NCBI RefSeq assembly: GCF_002078875.1
Contig: NC_034419.1
Coordinates: 17,143,090 to 17,207,089, forward strand
Direction: 5' to 3'
DNA length: 64,000 nt
From: Numida meleagris
Taxonomy: Eukaryota; Chordata; Aves; Galliformes; Numididae
Made by a program: the position numbers and the translations under genes. This document shows positions 12,623 through 27,500 of the stretch, piece after piece; the stretch's first letter is position 1; every line of letters starts with the position of its first letter. The notes under the pieces were generated by a model, which saw only the letters and a list, made by a program, of their open reading frames with translations, was not told the origin of the DNA and ran no database searches.

Positions 12623-15600
12623 TTTTATAACTGCTTTATAGAGGATTTGGCTCAGTCTATTTCTGTCTAAATTCAGGGGTTTCTTGTTTTTAACCCATAT
12701 CTCCTTTATATTTCTGTTTTCACTTTCACAAAACAAGGATTCTAATTTTCAATTTTCTGTTAAGTAAAATGCCTCAGGTGTTAATTCATGCTCCACTGGT
12801 ATCATCCTCTTGTTCATCAGTGCTAAATATGGATCATTGTCTGACTCTGCATCCTTTTTCATTAAACAGTTTATTATTCTGGCATGATTTGATCCACCTT
12901 ATTGGACTGGAAATAATGGCTGCAGTCTGATTTATGTCTAAACTGAAGCTACAGGGCGCACTGCTTGAACTTATGCATCCTAAATTGGATCTGAGAAATA
13001 TTACATTAACCATGTCTAGCATTTTCAAATTGTGAACTTAATTTCGTTTTGGAACAACTCATTTTCTGTGCAATAGAAATAGCTTGTCTACTCTTTATCT
13101 TACGACCCCACCGTTCCAGCTGAAATTCCAGGTTCTGCAGTGGAATAACATGCCCAGGTTATTTGGCTGCTTGTGTGGCAGAACTGGCTCCTTTTATTGA
13201 CTGATTGCCATGCTGTGACCACGACAGTATTTTCTTTTAACATAACATGCTTTGATGTACCTTAAGTTATATTGTACGTTTTGCTGTAATTATTTTGCAC
13301 CTTGAGTTGCTACAGCATGTGTTATGAATAAGCAAGCATGCACAGACCCCACAGAAGCATAATGCTTTTATCCACTTAAGGGAGGTAACGGAAGCTTGCC
13401 AGTGTAGCAATCAAGGTGTTTTATAAATATCACCATCTTTTGAAAGCAAAATCTGAAAGCTAAACAAAAGAAGTGTTTTTAGGAAACCATCTGTTTTTCC
13501 AGGAGCTCAGATTTTTCTCTCTCAGCGCCGCACCAAGGCTGCCTGTTCTCTCATTCCGGTTTTACCTCTGTTCTTGGGGGTGTTCAAACAGAAACAGTGA
13601 TTTTATTCAGCAATAAGATCAAGCGAAAAATGCAGAATTCCCCAACCTCCAATTCCAGTATTCTTATTTTTATTCCCTAGCTGCTATACAGCTGGAGGAG
13701 GACTTGTGCACCTACAGCGATGGAGGAGGATGCTCCCAACCCCATGAGGCAGATGTGCCATGAGATAGAAAAGGATTCTTATTGCTGTGCTGCCTTCGTG
13801 TTAGTGGCTCCAATTCAAGCCTGTGTTTCACTGTGGTCGCTGTCTAGTGGTACCATGGCAGATTTGCTTCTTGTTCTGAACAAAGTATTTCAGATAAGAT
13901 GATGTGGGAAATGCCAGCCTTTGGAAGTGACTGTTACAGCATTAGGGAGCTGCACTTGTTTTGACTCTTTCCCTGAAGCAAAAAGCAATTTGTTCCATAC
14001 GTATTCAGGACATCCTCTTAAAGAAACCATGGGAATCTTTTCTAATATTGCCTAACAATTCAGTCCCAAGACATATACTTTCATAGCAGCGTGCAGTCAG
14101 GGGAGGTAATAGGGGAAAAAACAGACAGAAAGACAGGCTCAGGAAAGGATACGTAACTGAAATGGATTCTGTTTTTTCCCTGACCCCAGCTGAAAAATGG
14201 GACATTCCTGCTGGATTTTGTTGTTTTTAAACCATCTATGCTCCTGCATAGAATCAAAAGAAGTGTTTGTATCTTAGAAGGCAAAAGACTGAGTGTGTTT
14301 AGATTGAGCTATTTGGAAGATCCTGCTACAAGAACTGCAGAGCTGCGTCTCCCTCCTGGAGCTGAGCTCCTGCCTGAACCACACATGTTGCTTTCCTCAC
14401 TTAGTCAGCCTATAATGTCAAATCTAATCTTTATCCTATAGCTTTTCTCTCTTTATTCTCTCTTTATCTCTCATGTACACATATATATGGATGCACATCC
14501 CAAATTTAAGGAAAAGATACACGTTTTTGCCTGAGCACTGTCTCGATACATCCATGTCTTCCATTGAGAAAAACCAGCTTTCAGCTTCTCCCTTGCTGTG
14601 GGCATGGGGCTGCTGCTAGCACAGAGCAGATCAATATGCTGACTTCAGTTCTCCGAAAATCCAACCTGAAAAGTTCTGGCCTTTCTGACAAGTTAACCTT
14701 TCGAAAGGCGAATGCAAAGCATTTTCAGTGGCAAGGTTTGTTGCTTGTTGTTTATTTTTTGTCCTCTACTAAAAACTTTAGCTATCTCAGTTGTTTTATA
14801 TTTAAAGTGAAATATGTCCTGCACACATTTTCTGCAACATCTTTGTATTTATTTATTTCAGTTTTAACCAACATTTTTGCGGTGCAAAATAGAAACAAAA
14901 TCTTCCTTTCTCTGAGTGTTCTTTCCAGTACCAGAATGTCTACAAATAGTCATTCAGGAATAATTTGAGACAGAGCAAGAGCCATCCTTCCGGGTGCCCT
15001 TTGCTCTGTGGCTGGAGTGCCCCTGCACTCTGATCATTGCTTTGGAGTGGCAATAGCTTTGGAGAATTGGCTGAAAGAGATGTCTGTGTGTCTGTGTGTG
15101 GCGGCTGCTGACAGGGTAATTTAGAAGCAAATGGGTCACATATCAACTGTTCTGTCAATCAGATCCTTGCAATGACCAAACTCGGTGCTGGAATGAAATA
15201 CCATTAGTTGTCTCTGCAGCCGTCCATTGGTTTTGTTAAGTTTGTTCTGCATTGTGCTGGGTTTTTTTCTGCTTTATCCTTTTCTGCTTTAGATTGCTCG
15301 TCTCTTTAGGTAATGCCCAACCATCTGTTTGTGCAGATACAGCAGACAGAGGCCGGAAAAAGAATGAATGAATGTATTCTTGTCTTATAGCACAGATAAG
15401 GTTTGGTCCAGGTAAAAAGTAAGAAGAGCAGAGGGTGGGTTTGATGACGAGATAGCACAGTGTTGCTTCTCATCCATTACAGGCTACACTGAAATGTCTT
15501 CCCAGCGCCTTGGCCAGCTGCACCGTGCTCAACCTCAGAGGTGTGGCATCGGCTGCGGCTCTCGCTGCATCCTGCACGCTGCCAGAAGGCCTCCGTGTGT

Positions 15601-16227
15601 TCCATGGGACTGAATCGCTTTGAAGGGTGAACGTCTGAAGTTGTAAAGCTTTGTTTTCACTTTGCAGCAGCGTGTTTGAAGCCTTTACGGTTTTAGAAGC
15701 AACCACAGGGAGTTGTTTGCAATGTTTATTAGTTTGCCATGTTCTGGAAAATAAATATCACCACTGCTCCATGATTTCAGCAGCTCCATCAGTGCCATGT
15801 TGCATGGCCTAAGTAAGTGCAACCAAAGTATAGATGATAAAAGCTTCATGACTCATCCTGCTTTTGAGGGTGTAAGATGAAAGATATCCAGTGTATCCTG
15901 TATGCAGGTCTCAGATATGAGACTGGATCCCCATTTTCCATGTAGAGCACATATTCTGAACTCTGGTGGCTCAGTGAACACTAAAAGGATGGAGCTTCGC
16001 AATGGGGAAAAAAACTGTGCCTTACGGTGGGATTTCATACAATTGCACATACTTTTATGATATTGCCTAATCTGTAGGGTATGCTATGCAAGATAGTACT
16101 GTTGTTAGTAACTACACAGACAATTAATTGTAATGTTATTGCAGGAGGAGTGCACTGTAGGAGATTTGGAACAAAGTGCATTCCAGAAATGATTTTAGTA
16201 GCCAAGATAAAAAGCCTAATAGTTAAT
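12623..16227. other. Unique non-coding stretch with a CpG-containing patch
   Basis: Mostly AT-rich. A patch at about 15480-15620 is GC-richer and holds several CpGs, but is too sparse for a CpG island. Pyrimidine-rich TCTCTCTTTATT repeats lie at about 14446-14473, and a short GTCTGTGT repeat at about 15080-15100. No exon is recognised. Confidence 0.5.
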
Positions 16228-16242
16228 AAAAAAAAAAAAAAA
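16228..16242 (+). repeat. A15 homopolymer tract
   Basis: Fifteen consecutive A residues follow AGTTAAT. No target-site duplication or upstream AATAAA-bearing transcript copy is evident, so it is called as a simple tract rather than a retrocopy tail. Confidence 0.9.
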
Positions 16243-19200
16243 GGGAAACTGTTGAACATGAATGTCAACATTTTTAATGGATTGCCTTTCTTATTGTGTG
16301 CTGCATGTTTTTGTCAGGGGAATACGATAATTATAAACTAGTAACAATAATGAGGTTTTGAATATTCATAGGCAATTAGAATATGTCTCAGTGCATTTTA
16401 TAGGTACCCAGTGGGAAATGTTACTCATTTTTCAGAAATAACTGGTCTGCAGTCCTGGGTGAAAAATATAGGATGGAAATCAAAACCCTGAGCAGGGTGT
16501 AACACTAACAAAGTCCCGCTGATGGGGAAGGAAAAACAAATATTAAGGCAATGATAAAACTATAAGTTTATAGTCTTGCCTTCTTACTGACAGTGGATTC
16601 TCATACGGAAGGAGTACTTCCCTTTAGATTTTAAAAGATATGGGGACACAATCCATAAACTCTTCTTTATATACTGGATATCTGTTCGGAACTAGAGAAG
16701 GGCAAACAAACGAACAAACCACCACTGTGAACAATAACAACGAACAACAACCACGGATGAAATGGCAACAGGCAAAGGAATAGTAGGGAATTTTACACTT
16801 ATTTTTGAAACTTAGGGATTAACTTAGAATTATTGGCTCTTTCCTTTGGAAATGCATTTCTCATGAGATATCTTTTTTCCGGTTCAGTACATTGGAAATA
16901 TTTATGGCATGTTCATGTGCTGTGACATTGAGTTGTCATGAGACCAATTTTGCTGTCATGTATATCAACACATAATGAGAGCCTTTAGTAACTTAATTAG
17001 CAACTCTTAGCAACTTTTCAGAAGGGATCTTGAAGAAAGAAGGCAGCATGTGCATGTACATTTTGGAAGAAATCTGCTTGGTGCCTCAGACTGACAGCCC
17101 CTATTGAAATGACACAGGGAGTTCTGCAAACAATATTGCCTGGATGGTAATAATGAAAAGGAAAGGTTAAACATGATATTATTCTAGTCTCGGGTTTGAT
17201 TGATGAGCCTGCAGAATATGTTGGAGAAGAGTTTTCCATAGCAGTTGCTATAATCAGCTTTTGAGAGCTGTGTTTCCACTGAGGTATGTTTAAAAATGAT
17301 GCCCTTGCCAAAAGAAAGTGGTGACTGCAATGGAAATGTGAGCGCTCAGAAGATAAAAGGCAATTGAGGAAACTAATCATAAGGAAAGGTTAATTTTTAA
17401 AGAAAATTACCAAAAAAATGCAGTTATGATGAAAGAATAAATCAGGTAGCTTAGTTTTGACTTCACAGTTCAGAATAGGGCAGAACTTGCACTTAGTGCT
17501 TCCAAGGTGATCTTAATTAGTCTCTTCTGATTACAAGCAGTCAACTGACAGCATTGTGAGGCAAAAGGAAAAACTGAAATGACATAGAAAATAAAACCTT
17601 CCTTAATTCAGGACGGACTTTGAGTCTAATGGTTTTCCATATTATTTTTTGCATTTACTTGGTTTGAACTAAAGACATGACTTTTTGTACTTCTGCAACA
17701 CGAGAGAAATGAAATATGCTTTCAGTTTGTCCATTTTTCCAACCATACAACTTATTTTTTTTTTAATCTTTCCTTTATGGCCAGGTTCATTTATTGGCTT
17801 TAGTGAGGTTATTGCAATAATTGAATTCAAAGGACAGCCCTAAATACTTGTTGATTTTGGGTCTCAGACTATGGAGCTGTATTGTACTTACAACATCTCT
17901 GATTTGTGTTTGTTGTTTTTTTAAAGTACCTTTTACCTGAGCATATAGTTAAAAAAATACTTGAATGAATTTTTAAATATCTGCTTGAAATACAAGCAAG
18001 TAAATACACAAACTAAACACATCCTTGATGCAGAATGAAACCACTGAAGCATTGGCGTGGAGTCCATACAGTCCATTTTCAGTTTCCATCTTTTCTTCTT
18101 ATTGCATGAAATACATAAGCACATTGTTACTAAAAAAATGTAATCCAAATCCAAGTACTAACAAACTGTTCTAATTTTCTTCTCTGTAACAATTTCTATC
18201 TTACATAAACCATAAGACCATAAGCTCTGGACACTTGTTTCACAAGTTCCAGGAAGTAATTTTCTAATTCACCTTTCTTTGCCTATCACAAATCTGAAAT
18301 TGTCTGCAGCAGCAACCTTTCCTGTTTTACTGTAAACTTTCTCCTTGATGTTTTGGCAAGTAGCTCTGAAGAAACTCTTTATTTTGTCAGCAGAAATGGT
18401 AGCTCTCTCTTAGGAAGGAAACAGAAACATATGAACTCACCAGGGACTAATTTCTTTAATGTATTATAGTACGTTTTTACATGCCACAATATTACATTGT
18501 TCTTTGATGTCCCAGCATGTAGCAAATGATTATAGTTTCTTTGTGGCTGTTTGCAAGATTATGAGTGATAAGGTAAGCTGCATGCTTTCTAATTTTTCTT
18601 GTCTTTTTTTTTTTTTTGCTTCTGCTTCATAGTCCTTATAAATAATTCATGCCGCAAAATTACTGTCCCAGAAAAATGCAGACTGTTTCATCAGCTCTTT
18701 CACACTTTATTGATCAGCATATATAATTTTTTAATGTGCAGTACCGCTGGAGTTTTGAATAGTAGTGATTTTCTTGCCCTGTTTCACAGAATGCTCCAGC
18801 AAAGACTTCAAAAATCTTGGGCATGTCCATGCAAATATTATTTTAGAGCAAAGAACAAGATTGTTCCTACCAGTTTAAATTATGCTCTTTAGGGTACAAT
18901 TTAAGTTTCCTGTTCATGAGATATAGAAGAACATATGAAAAATTAGATCTAAGGGGAATGATACAGGAGAAAATTGAACTATTTTGAGGAGTAAGTGCTA
19001 GATTCATGGCTGCTGTAAATCTTCACACCTTCCTTGCCATCAATACCATGATGCTGACTTATATTTGTTGTAAATCTGTCCAACGAATGTGTAAAAGGAG
19101 TGTGATCTATGTTGAAAACAGAAGGAAAATGTAGAAAAGGTTTTAAAGTCATGTATGCTAGCAAGACTTAAAAGACATTTTAATGAACATGTTTTAAGGC

Positions 19201-20832
19201 ATAAGCCTTAAGCCATAGGCTTCTGAAACTTGCTCCAAAACTTAAAGCCATGCTGTGACTTTTTCATCCATTTTGTTCAGCCTCATTGAGGTACTGTTCA
19301 TCTAAAGAGGACAGTTTAATGCTGCTTTTCAGGTGCATGATTCCATCATTTACTGGGTGCAAAGTAATTGAGTGAGATTGGAACTGCGACATGGTGACAG
19401 GTTGCAGCTGCTCTGCCCTTGGAGAGCAATCAAAGGTGAAGCTCTTTGCCTTGCAAAGCTGCACCTGGCAGCCTCCTTTATTTTGCTGGCCTTCACAATG
19501 CATTTGTTTTTCTTATTTTCCAGGTAGAGTTATATCTTAGCTATTACTACAAATAATTATCTCCAAAAGTGGAAACATATTTGCATTTATGGAATGATTG
19601 TCATATTTAAGAAATACTACTTCCCCTCATTAAAGAAATGGAGAAAGAATGCCATTTCCACGATGGCTAGTATACAGGACGTATTATAGAAGCAATGATA
19701 TAACAGTCCTAGAATTTGCTTTTCATGAAAAGAGAGAAGGTATTCCTCGTATCAGTACGAGGAATGAAAACGAGAAGGGAACATATTAAAAATAAAGACC
19801 AGAGTCCTGAGAGCCAGTGCTGAGCAGTTAATAATGGGCCTTATAACTGCAACTCATAACGTTTTATTTTCAGTGAGTTTCTAGTCAGACTGAAACACTT
19901 TAAACAATAATCATAAGCCAAGGAGGACCTCAGAGAAGACAGATAATATATAGTATATCTTTGGTGAGGGATACCGGCAAGAGAGTTGACTCCCTTCAGT
20001 AGTTACCCACACACCAGAAGTGTGTCATGCCCGTTTTGTTTGTGCTCTGAGCCAAGAAGTGCTGTTTCTTTCCCCAAAACCTAGAAGGTCTGGTTTTAGA
20101 CCTAGAGTTTAGGCGGAAAGTGTCCCAAGGCTGCTTGTTTCTTGCTGTCTGCATGGGCCGTGTGGGGATAGTCTGGAAGGCATTGAAGCACTTTTACTTA
20201 CTGGCAAGAGTAGTTTTATCAGAAGGAAAGTGCTCCCCTGTATTTGGAGCAAGTACAAATCTGTGCAAACCTTGTTAGGAACTGTAATTCCATAGGAGGC
20301 TGCTCCTGACCTTGTTCATTTGGCTCACTGCTGCTTTTGGCAGGCATGTGTGTGAAGTCATAGTTTTGCTCTTAAACTTTGCTTAGATGGAGGTGCTGCT
20401 GTGCATAACAGAGCAATACCGAGCCTTTGCACCATAGAGATTTGCATAATCCGTAACAGCTGGTTGTTGATAATATCAAATTGCCTTCAGGTTTTCTCTT
20501 TTACTTTTTCCGTAGCTCACTCTGATGACAGACTCCTTCATAAAATTATAGCTCGTGCAATTGAGGTGATGTTTTTGCAGTGTGAAATACTTAACATTTG
20601 GGCAAAAAACTGGGAGATACAAATCTGTATAGTAGGTACTGGCTTTCAGAAGTGCCAATTCACAGCAGAATTATTACACTGTGGATGTTTGTAATGTCAG
20701 ACTTAGGCAGACTCTGTCATAGCTGCCATTATAAACCTGTTAGGAGGCACTGCAGATAAATTCTGTGCTTGATGTGCAAGCATTTATTTCATGACTGTTA
20801 GTATCACAATGATTACAGAATGACACTGTGTC
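16243..20832. other. Unique AT-rich non-coding stretch
   Basis: No gene is recognised. It contains a T14 tract at 18604-18617 and a perfect 10-bp stem-loop at 19742-19765. An A/C-rich run with repeated AACAA words lies at about 16700-16755. The open frame at 17018-17380 (minus, 120 codons) has no recognisable domain. Confidence 0.55.
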
Positions 20833-20870
20833 AAAAAAAAAAAAAAGGGGAAAAAAAGAAAAGAAAAAGA
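20833..20870 (+). repeat. Purine tract A14-G4-A-rich
   Basis: Fourteen A, four G, then an A-rich purine run to about 20870, directly after the small palindrome TGACACTGTGTCA (20821-20833). It is a simple-sequence tract. A degraded retroposon tail is possible, but no body is recognised upstream. Confidence 0.85.
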
Positions 20871-23800
20871 TGTGTGGTTATATGTTCAATACGTTTTTCA
20901 TTGCAAGAACAATTTACAGATTTTCTAGGTTTACATCAGTATCAAAATTGATAGCCATTATAATACAGCAGTATTTCTAAACAGGCAATGAGCACGTTGT
21001 TAAACAAGGAACAATAGAAATAAGGTTGTCATATCCAAACTGGCATGCTGCAAAAAATCATTAAAAGTTTTCTCAAGGCACAGAAAATTGGCTTTCCCTT
21101 CAGATTTGCTCTGATCAAAAGATTAGTAAGCAATCTTCACAACTTGTTTCCAATGTCAGAAAACTTGGAATGTCTTACAAATAGAAGCTAGTTTTCCTTT
21201 TGCTTTGTTCTGCTGATGGTGCTGCATCCATGATAAATTTTAAAAATGTGAGGTGGCTAAATGCATTTTTAGAAGTAAAAGGGACATCCGTTGCCCTGTG
21301 GAAGAAGGCCTTACAGCTGGGTTCCATCACCTTGGGTGTTCAGCAAAATTAATGAATTCTATATTTACCTTAATGCTTGCCTTTACGACTTGGTGGATCT
21401 TTTACGATTTCATAAGCTGTGATCACATTCCACCCCCTGTAAAATCTTCACTCCTGACGATTCAGACAGCAGTTAGATTGCTGGTTTAGTAGCAGCAATT
21501 TATATTATCTACTTTGGTCTTCATTCATTACTTCAATGATGTGTTGGGTCTTTAGTTTGTGCCTCTGGGTTTGCTATAGTAATTAATTACTGTGTTACAA
21601 ATTTATTTTTAATCATGTGGCAGGGCAAAAAGCAAGTTAATTTTGTTTACTGGTAAACATCTGTATTCCATTATAAGTTGGGTTGTCAGCTTCTCTCCTT
21701 GGTATCGTCTGTATGTTATTGTTTGGTAAGAAGCACTGCTATTATATCCTATCTTATTTAATTTAACCCCAAATTATAAAGAAATTTGAAATGTTATGAT
21801 AACTTTGATCACCTTGCAATAACTAAAAGCGCCACGGAACTTCAACAGGGCTTTGAAGAGCAGTAATTGGATGTTGTGCACTACTTGTTTATTATTTTAT
21901 TTAACTTTGATCAGCTCTAAAGATTTAATAAACCTAAATATAAATAAACTGCATTGAAGTAAGAAAGATTTGACATTGTGAAGCTCAGACTTGAAACATT
22001 TGGAAATTCTCTCTACTTACCCTTAATGTGAAGGATAGGCAGTTTGTTCTAGAGCTAGAACTGTCTCTCTGTGTATGAACAAAATGTATCAAATACATAT
22101 GTATATGTATGTATAAGAAAAGGTGGGAAAGACATTTCTGACTATCATAGCACTATTTCAACTCTTAGACCATGGATTTTTTTTAATTTAATTTTATCTT
22201 GTGATTACAATACTACTTATTCAATAGGGATTTAGCTCAACAAAGTTTTCCATTTAAGATCTGGATTTCTGTTGTATTTAATAAATGTTAATTGATATGG
22301 GAAATGTGATTTCATTTTTTTTTTTAAGGAAAAAGAAAAGGAAACTTAGAAATAGGAAGAGAAATATAAATTCTATGGAACAGCTTTGTGCATTGCTTAC
22401 ACCTTCCTTCATTAGAAAATCAAAAGAATGATAGCAATGATATACATCTGTGGGAACTGAGCTGATTGAAAATCAAAACTTGCATTCAGCTTGACCTGAT
22501 CAAATAATAGAACATGACCTAAAGTTGGCCAGAAAATTCTCTCAACATAATGAATACTATTCTCAAGAGAGCCTTTCTGTAGTTCAAGCAACTGTAAAAG
22601 GTTTTATGACACTGTGAGACATACATTAGTAACTTCATCTCTAACACCTTTGTTAGAGACTCTTCAAGGATTTGGTTTTGCTCTTGGTCATTTAAGGAGT
22701 AGAATTCGGTTATGGTATGCTCACTTACAGTCTCCTGGCAATGAACAAGTATGAAAAATAATTTTAAAAAAGCTGTTGTTTAACATTAATTTAGCTCTCT
22801 TGGAGTTAGTTTTGACACCTACTGTAGGCTTCATTCTCTTCATGTGCTAATCAGTTGCTGCTGAGTAACTGAGAGAGTGATGAGTGTCTGTAGAGAATGG
22901 TTTGAAGTGTTTTTCAAGAGGTGGAGTCAGAAGGCAAATCTGGATGTGTGACTGTCTTTTTTTCCTAACGTTATTTTTTTTCCCCAGCCATGTGATTTTA
23001 CAATAAGAATTCTTACATCTAAATGCTTATGCACAAGCTCAATTCATTTTCAAACCATCATAATTCTTCTGGGAAATCAATTGTGTCAGAAAGCATTCTT
23101 TGGTTAACAGATATGTAACTAGACATCTTAAAATGTATGCAAAGTTCCACTCCACAAAGAAATGAAGGTGTTTGGTGGAATCACATATTCAGGTAGCATA
23201 GTTAATGTCATATTTCATAAATGAGTGCTATTTGGAAATTTACTGCAGTTGCTAAAGGAGATGTTAAGGAATGAGAAAGCACATTCGGCACCACACAATC
23301 ATATTTTAATTACTGAATATATCTTAAAAATATAGGAGGTGTAGTTTAAAATCTGTCATGGGCTCGTCTTCATAACTGAGAAAACTATTTGGCTTCTGAA
23401 TAGAAACAGAATAGTAATACTATGTTACAGGTGTTTAGAGATCTGCTTCTTCCAGAACAGGAATGCAGATTTTCTGGCTTTAATTTCAATTCTAATGTAG
23501 CCCAGTTCTTTGCTTTTCTCACTCAGCCTGATAAAGGAAATCCAAGTGTCATACTTTGCCTGTGCTGGTCTCATTTTCTTTTTGGACTTTCCTTCTGTTA
23601 TCTCTTCTTCTCGAATCACTTTCTCTCATCTTTCTCTGCTGTAGTTCTGACCCAAAATCTAATTCTTAAAAACCTGCTCAGTAGGTTCTTATTTTATACA
23701 TTGATTTATGCATTGATGCTTATACTTAACATTCATTTTTATCTGATAAATCTTATGTGATCATTCTCCATCTGCATCTTTGCCTTAATTTTTCTGGCAC

Positions 23801-24493
23801 TGCCCATATTCATTCTGCAGAGCCAGTCAAGCTGGCAAACAGTTTTTTCCATGGGGCAGTAATGTTCCCAGAGAAGCTTTATATCTAAGCCTGGATAAAT
23901 GCCTCCTGAGTTATCCTAGTGAGTAAATTCCTGTAGCCTGGAGCCCGCTGTAGGGGTGGGCTGGAGTGAGGAGTGGGCTCAGTGAGGTTTACTGCCCTGG
24001 GTCAGTCCCAGGACTGTCCCATCTCTCCATTGCCCTTGACAGTGTGAGCTTGCTTCAGCACTGAAACATTTTAGAGCTCTTTTGTCTTAAATTGGGTATA
24101 GTTTAGCTGAGAGCATTCCATATAGGTTGTAAAACACTATGAACTGATAATGACCTGTTCAGCTCTTATTGAGCTCCTATTTTACATGTTTCTGAGATGA
24201 CCGTAACTGATCATCCATAATGTATAAAATAGAGTTGGTTATTGGAGCAAGTTATGCAGGTTATATATTGACTATTTCTAGGTAGGTTGGCAGCAACAGT
24301 CATGCTTTAACCATTCAGAATCTCCTGACACTTCATCTTCTGCTTCATTTTCTGCTGAGAGTGTGAAATGTTGGTGTTTTTTCTAAATTGTATCACTAAG
24401 TTTGTAGGGAAGTCAGCAATGCGAGGAAACCATAGCTTTTCTTACACTTTAAGAAAAATCAGTTCAAACTGGGAATAGCGTTCTGTATAGCAC
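20871..24493. other. Unique AT-rich non-coding stretch
   Basis: No gene or transposon is recognised. It holds a 14-bp perfect palindrome at 21578-21591 and a CATATGTATATGTATGTAT alternating run at about 22096-22116. A GC-richer patch lies at about 23930-24060, without coding features. Confidence 0.55.
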
Positions 24494-24510
24494 TTTTTTT
24501 TTTTTTTTTT
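24494..24510 (+). repeat. T17 homopolymer tract
   Basis: Seventeen consecutive T residues precede CAAAATAAATGG. No retrocopy body was recognised on the minus strand. Confidence 0.9.
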
Positions 24511-27500
24511 CAAAATAAATGGACAACAACTCTCTTGCTGTTTTATAGTATATCACATCTTGAAACTGAAATCATTGTCTGATGCTGTGGTTATCTGGAA
24601 TGCTCAATCCATACAGTGAAAAAATAATATTTTTTTGCAATTGAGAGTAAATACAAGTAAAGAGAGCATACATTTCTCTAATGTAGGTAATATAAAGATT
24701 ACCTGGCTTGAATCACTGAACAGTTGTTTTAGTCAAGTTTTATTTATGAAGGACGCAGCTTTTATATTTTTAAATCTACTGTTTCATCATTGTGCCAACG
24801 GGAAGAAAATTGTCAATGTATAGACTATGTCTTCTACAAAATCGTATCTCTCTGATTAATGACTTAAATCTGTAGATGAGCTGTTTGAATTTTGTCCTTG
24901 AAAACTGCAAGAGCAAGGTTGCCAGCAGGAAACTGTATTTCTTTGTTAGACGTGTTACTCTAAAAAGCCGATCATCTTCTGTAGTTACTGAAACAATATT
25001 TCTTTTGGTTTTATTACCCATTTATGCCTTTTCCTTGAATAAATGTGACCAGTTCACATTTTTCAAGGAGAAGGCATAAATAGGTAGCACTTTCAGTAAC
25101 ACCTACCTAGAGATGTACCAGTCTCATCACCAGACCCCTCATGCGATCACCTCAGCCAGGCAGAGTAATCAAACTGGCTATCAAATCCAATGATTAGAAC
25201 CCAGGACATAATCTTTCAAAAAATTTAAGATTTATTGAAGAATAAAATCCCTGAAGCTTTGAGAATATTAGAAACTGGTACTGCAACAGTCTGAAATGGA
25301 TAAAGATCATGTTGCTATTGCTATCCCATAAATTAGGCTAAGGAATAGACCCTTCCTGGAAAGTCTCAGTCAATCATTTTTTTTTTAACCATTGCTTTCT
25401 CTACGTACTGAGCTTTTTCAGTATGGGTATAAATTGTTCTTCCAGTAAAAGTGGATTTCAGTTGAATGTCACGTTCAGATGGATCGTAACGATCGGTGAA
25501 ACAATACCCACTCAAAAACAATCAGGGGAAGAAAATTCATAAAATGAATTAATAGAAAGCTTGTGTTACGAATTAGAACACAAAGTAAGAAATACGGAAG
25601 TTAAACTGCTCTCCATGATGGCAGGACTATTACCATGCCAGAGGAACACAATGGAAACTATAAATATAAATCATTTGATTTCTATGATTTACATATGAAA
25701 AAAAGAAAGCCTACATAGCTCTATTGCTCCAGAGAAGACTTGATTTAGCCTTGTCCTCAGAAAAGAACCACTTACATGATTTTCCTTAGTAAAATTAACA
25801 GGCTCAGAGCAGTAGTTTTATGAAAGAAGGCTCTGTGCTTCAGTACCATAGCCTTTAATTCTTTCTGGATAACAGATATTTCATGACACGAGTAGAAGTA
25901 CTCATCAGTTTTAACAAAGAATTAAGTCATATCTCTTTACTCTTTTATCTCTGAAAGTTCAAGTTAACAGACTCATTAATACACTGTTGAACGTGTAGCA
26001 GACAAAAAACGCCTGACGATGGCTTCTGTATGTATGTGTGCCCATGTGAACAGTTCTTGGCAGCCCTTTGTGGGTAACATCTCTGAAACACAAATGTACA
26101 CCTCAGTTTGCTTCAGCAAAAGAAGATAAGAAGTTGTTACAGATATTTTTTTTCCAGATATATTTATTTGGAGTAGCTTCATTGCTAACAATTACTGGTA
26201 GAACATTATGTGTTTGTCAACTCCAGTACGGAAACAGCCTACATTTTGGACATGACTACTTACATTAAACCTCTAATACTGCATACACTGTATCTGACAA
26301 AGAAGAGTCCTGGCACATTAATGCAGATACTTCTGCAGATGTCGAATATGACTTAGTTTTAGACCAAATACAAGCAACAATTACTAACCATTGCTGTACT
26401 CTAATTTATAGCATCTTTAAGTTTCAGTTCCCATCTAACAAACAGTAATAAAGCTCTCAGATTGAAGATTAATGAGCATAGTTCATGCACCAGTGGACTG
26501 AAAATGTGAAGTAAATCTGGCACTTGTGTATTGTAGTTCTAGAAAGGAGAAGTCACAAACATTTTCATCTGGCTTGCAAACTCTTAACAAAGTTGTAACT
26601 CTTTCAAAAAGCATTTAAAAAATCTTAATTTTTTCTTCTCCATTTCTTCTCATGAATGATGTAGGTTGTAATTCTCTTCTCTTAATTATACATGGAGTCA
26701 TGTGTGTGCATAAGTAAGTGACAGTTGTGCCTGTGAACTCATTCCCTTCAGAAGAGGTATTTCTGATGCTGGGGAGAGCTTTGGCAGGATGTACACTGAC
26801 CTCCCAGCCCCTCCAGGACTGTTAGGCTCCCAGCCACACTAACAGAGCAAGCCACTGGTCTGTAAGCACTTATCAGATCTGATATTCACAATATCAGACT
26901 AAAACTTAGTTGTGCACAGCCTGGGAGCATGAGGCAGGGATTTACCAACTGATCCACGCAGCAGAGCTGGGGCTGGCAGACTGCTGGGCTGAGTCTGGAA
27001 TGCTTGCCACCTCCAGGAGGGCACCTAGGCAGACCTTGCTGGCAGGCAGAGGAGAGCTGAGTTGGGGTGGAGATAGTTTTAGAACAGGCTCACTCTGTGT
27101 TGGTGACTCTTTTTTTTTTGTGCTCTCTTTCCATTTAGGTATTTTTTCTTTTGAGTCCTTGAGCGGCTGACTGTTCCACCCCATTGACTTTTCCCTCAGT
27201 ATTCCCCATCCCAGCTCTGCCCTGACCTTTCCCATGGCTCTTCCTCAAGAGTCAGTAATTTCCTTGTGAACCAGGGCCTGGGTTATGCAGCAGTGCTGAA
27301 CGACAGCCAGGGGGAAGGAGGGTCCAAACACTCCTCCTTCATTACATCATTACTGCAGATATCATTCTGCATTGTGACAACCTATTTACTGCTGATTCTG
27401 ATTTACAAATAATCTGTCAGAAATATTTAGAAATCTCGTCAAGGTTCAGTGGGCTCCGTAATCCCATTGTACGAGAATCATTACTTAGTAACAAGCAGAT

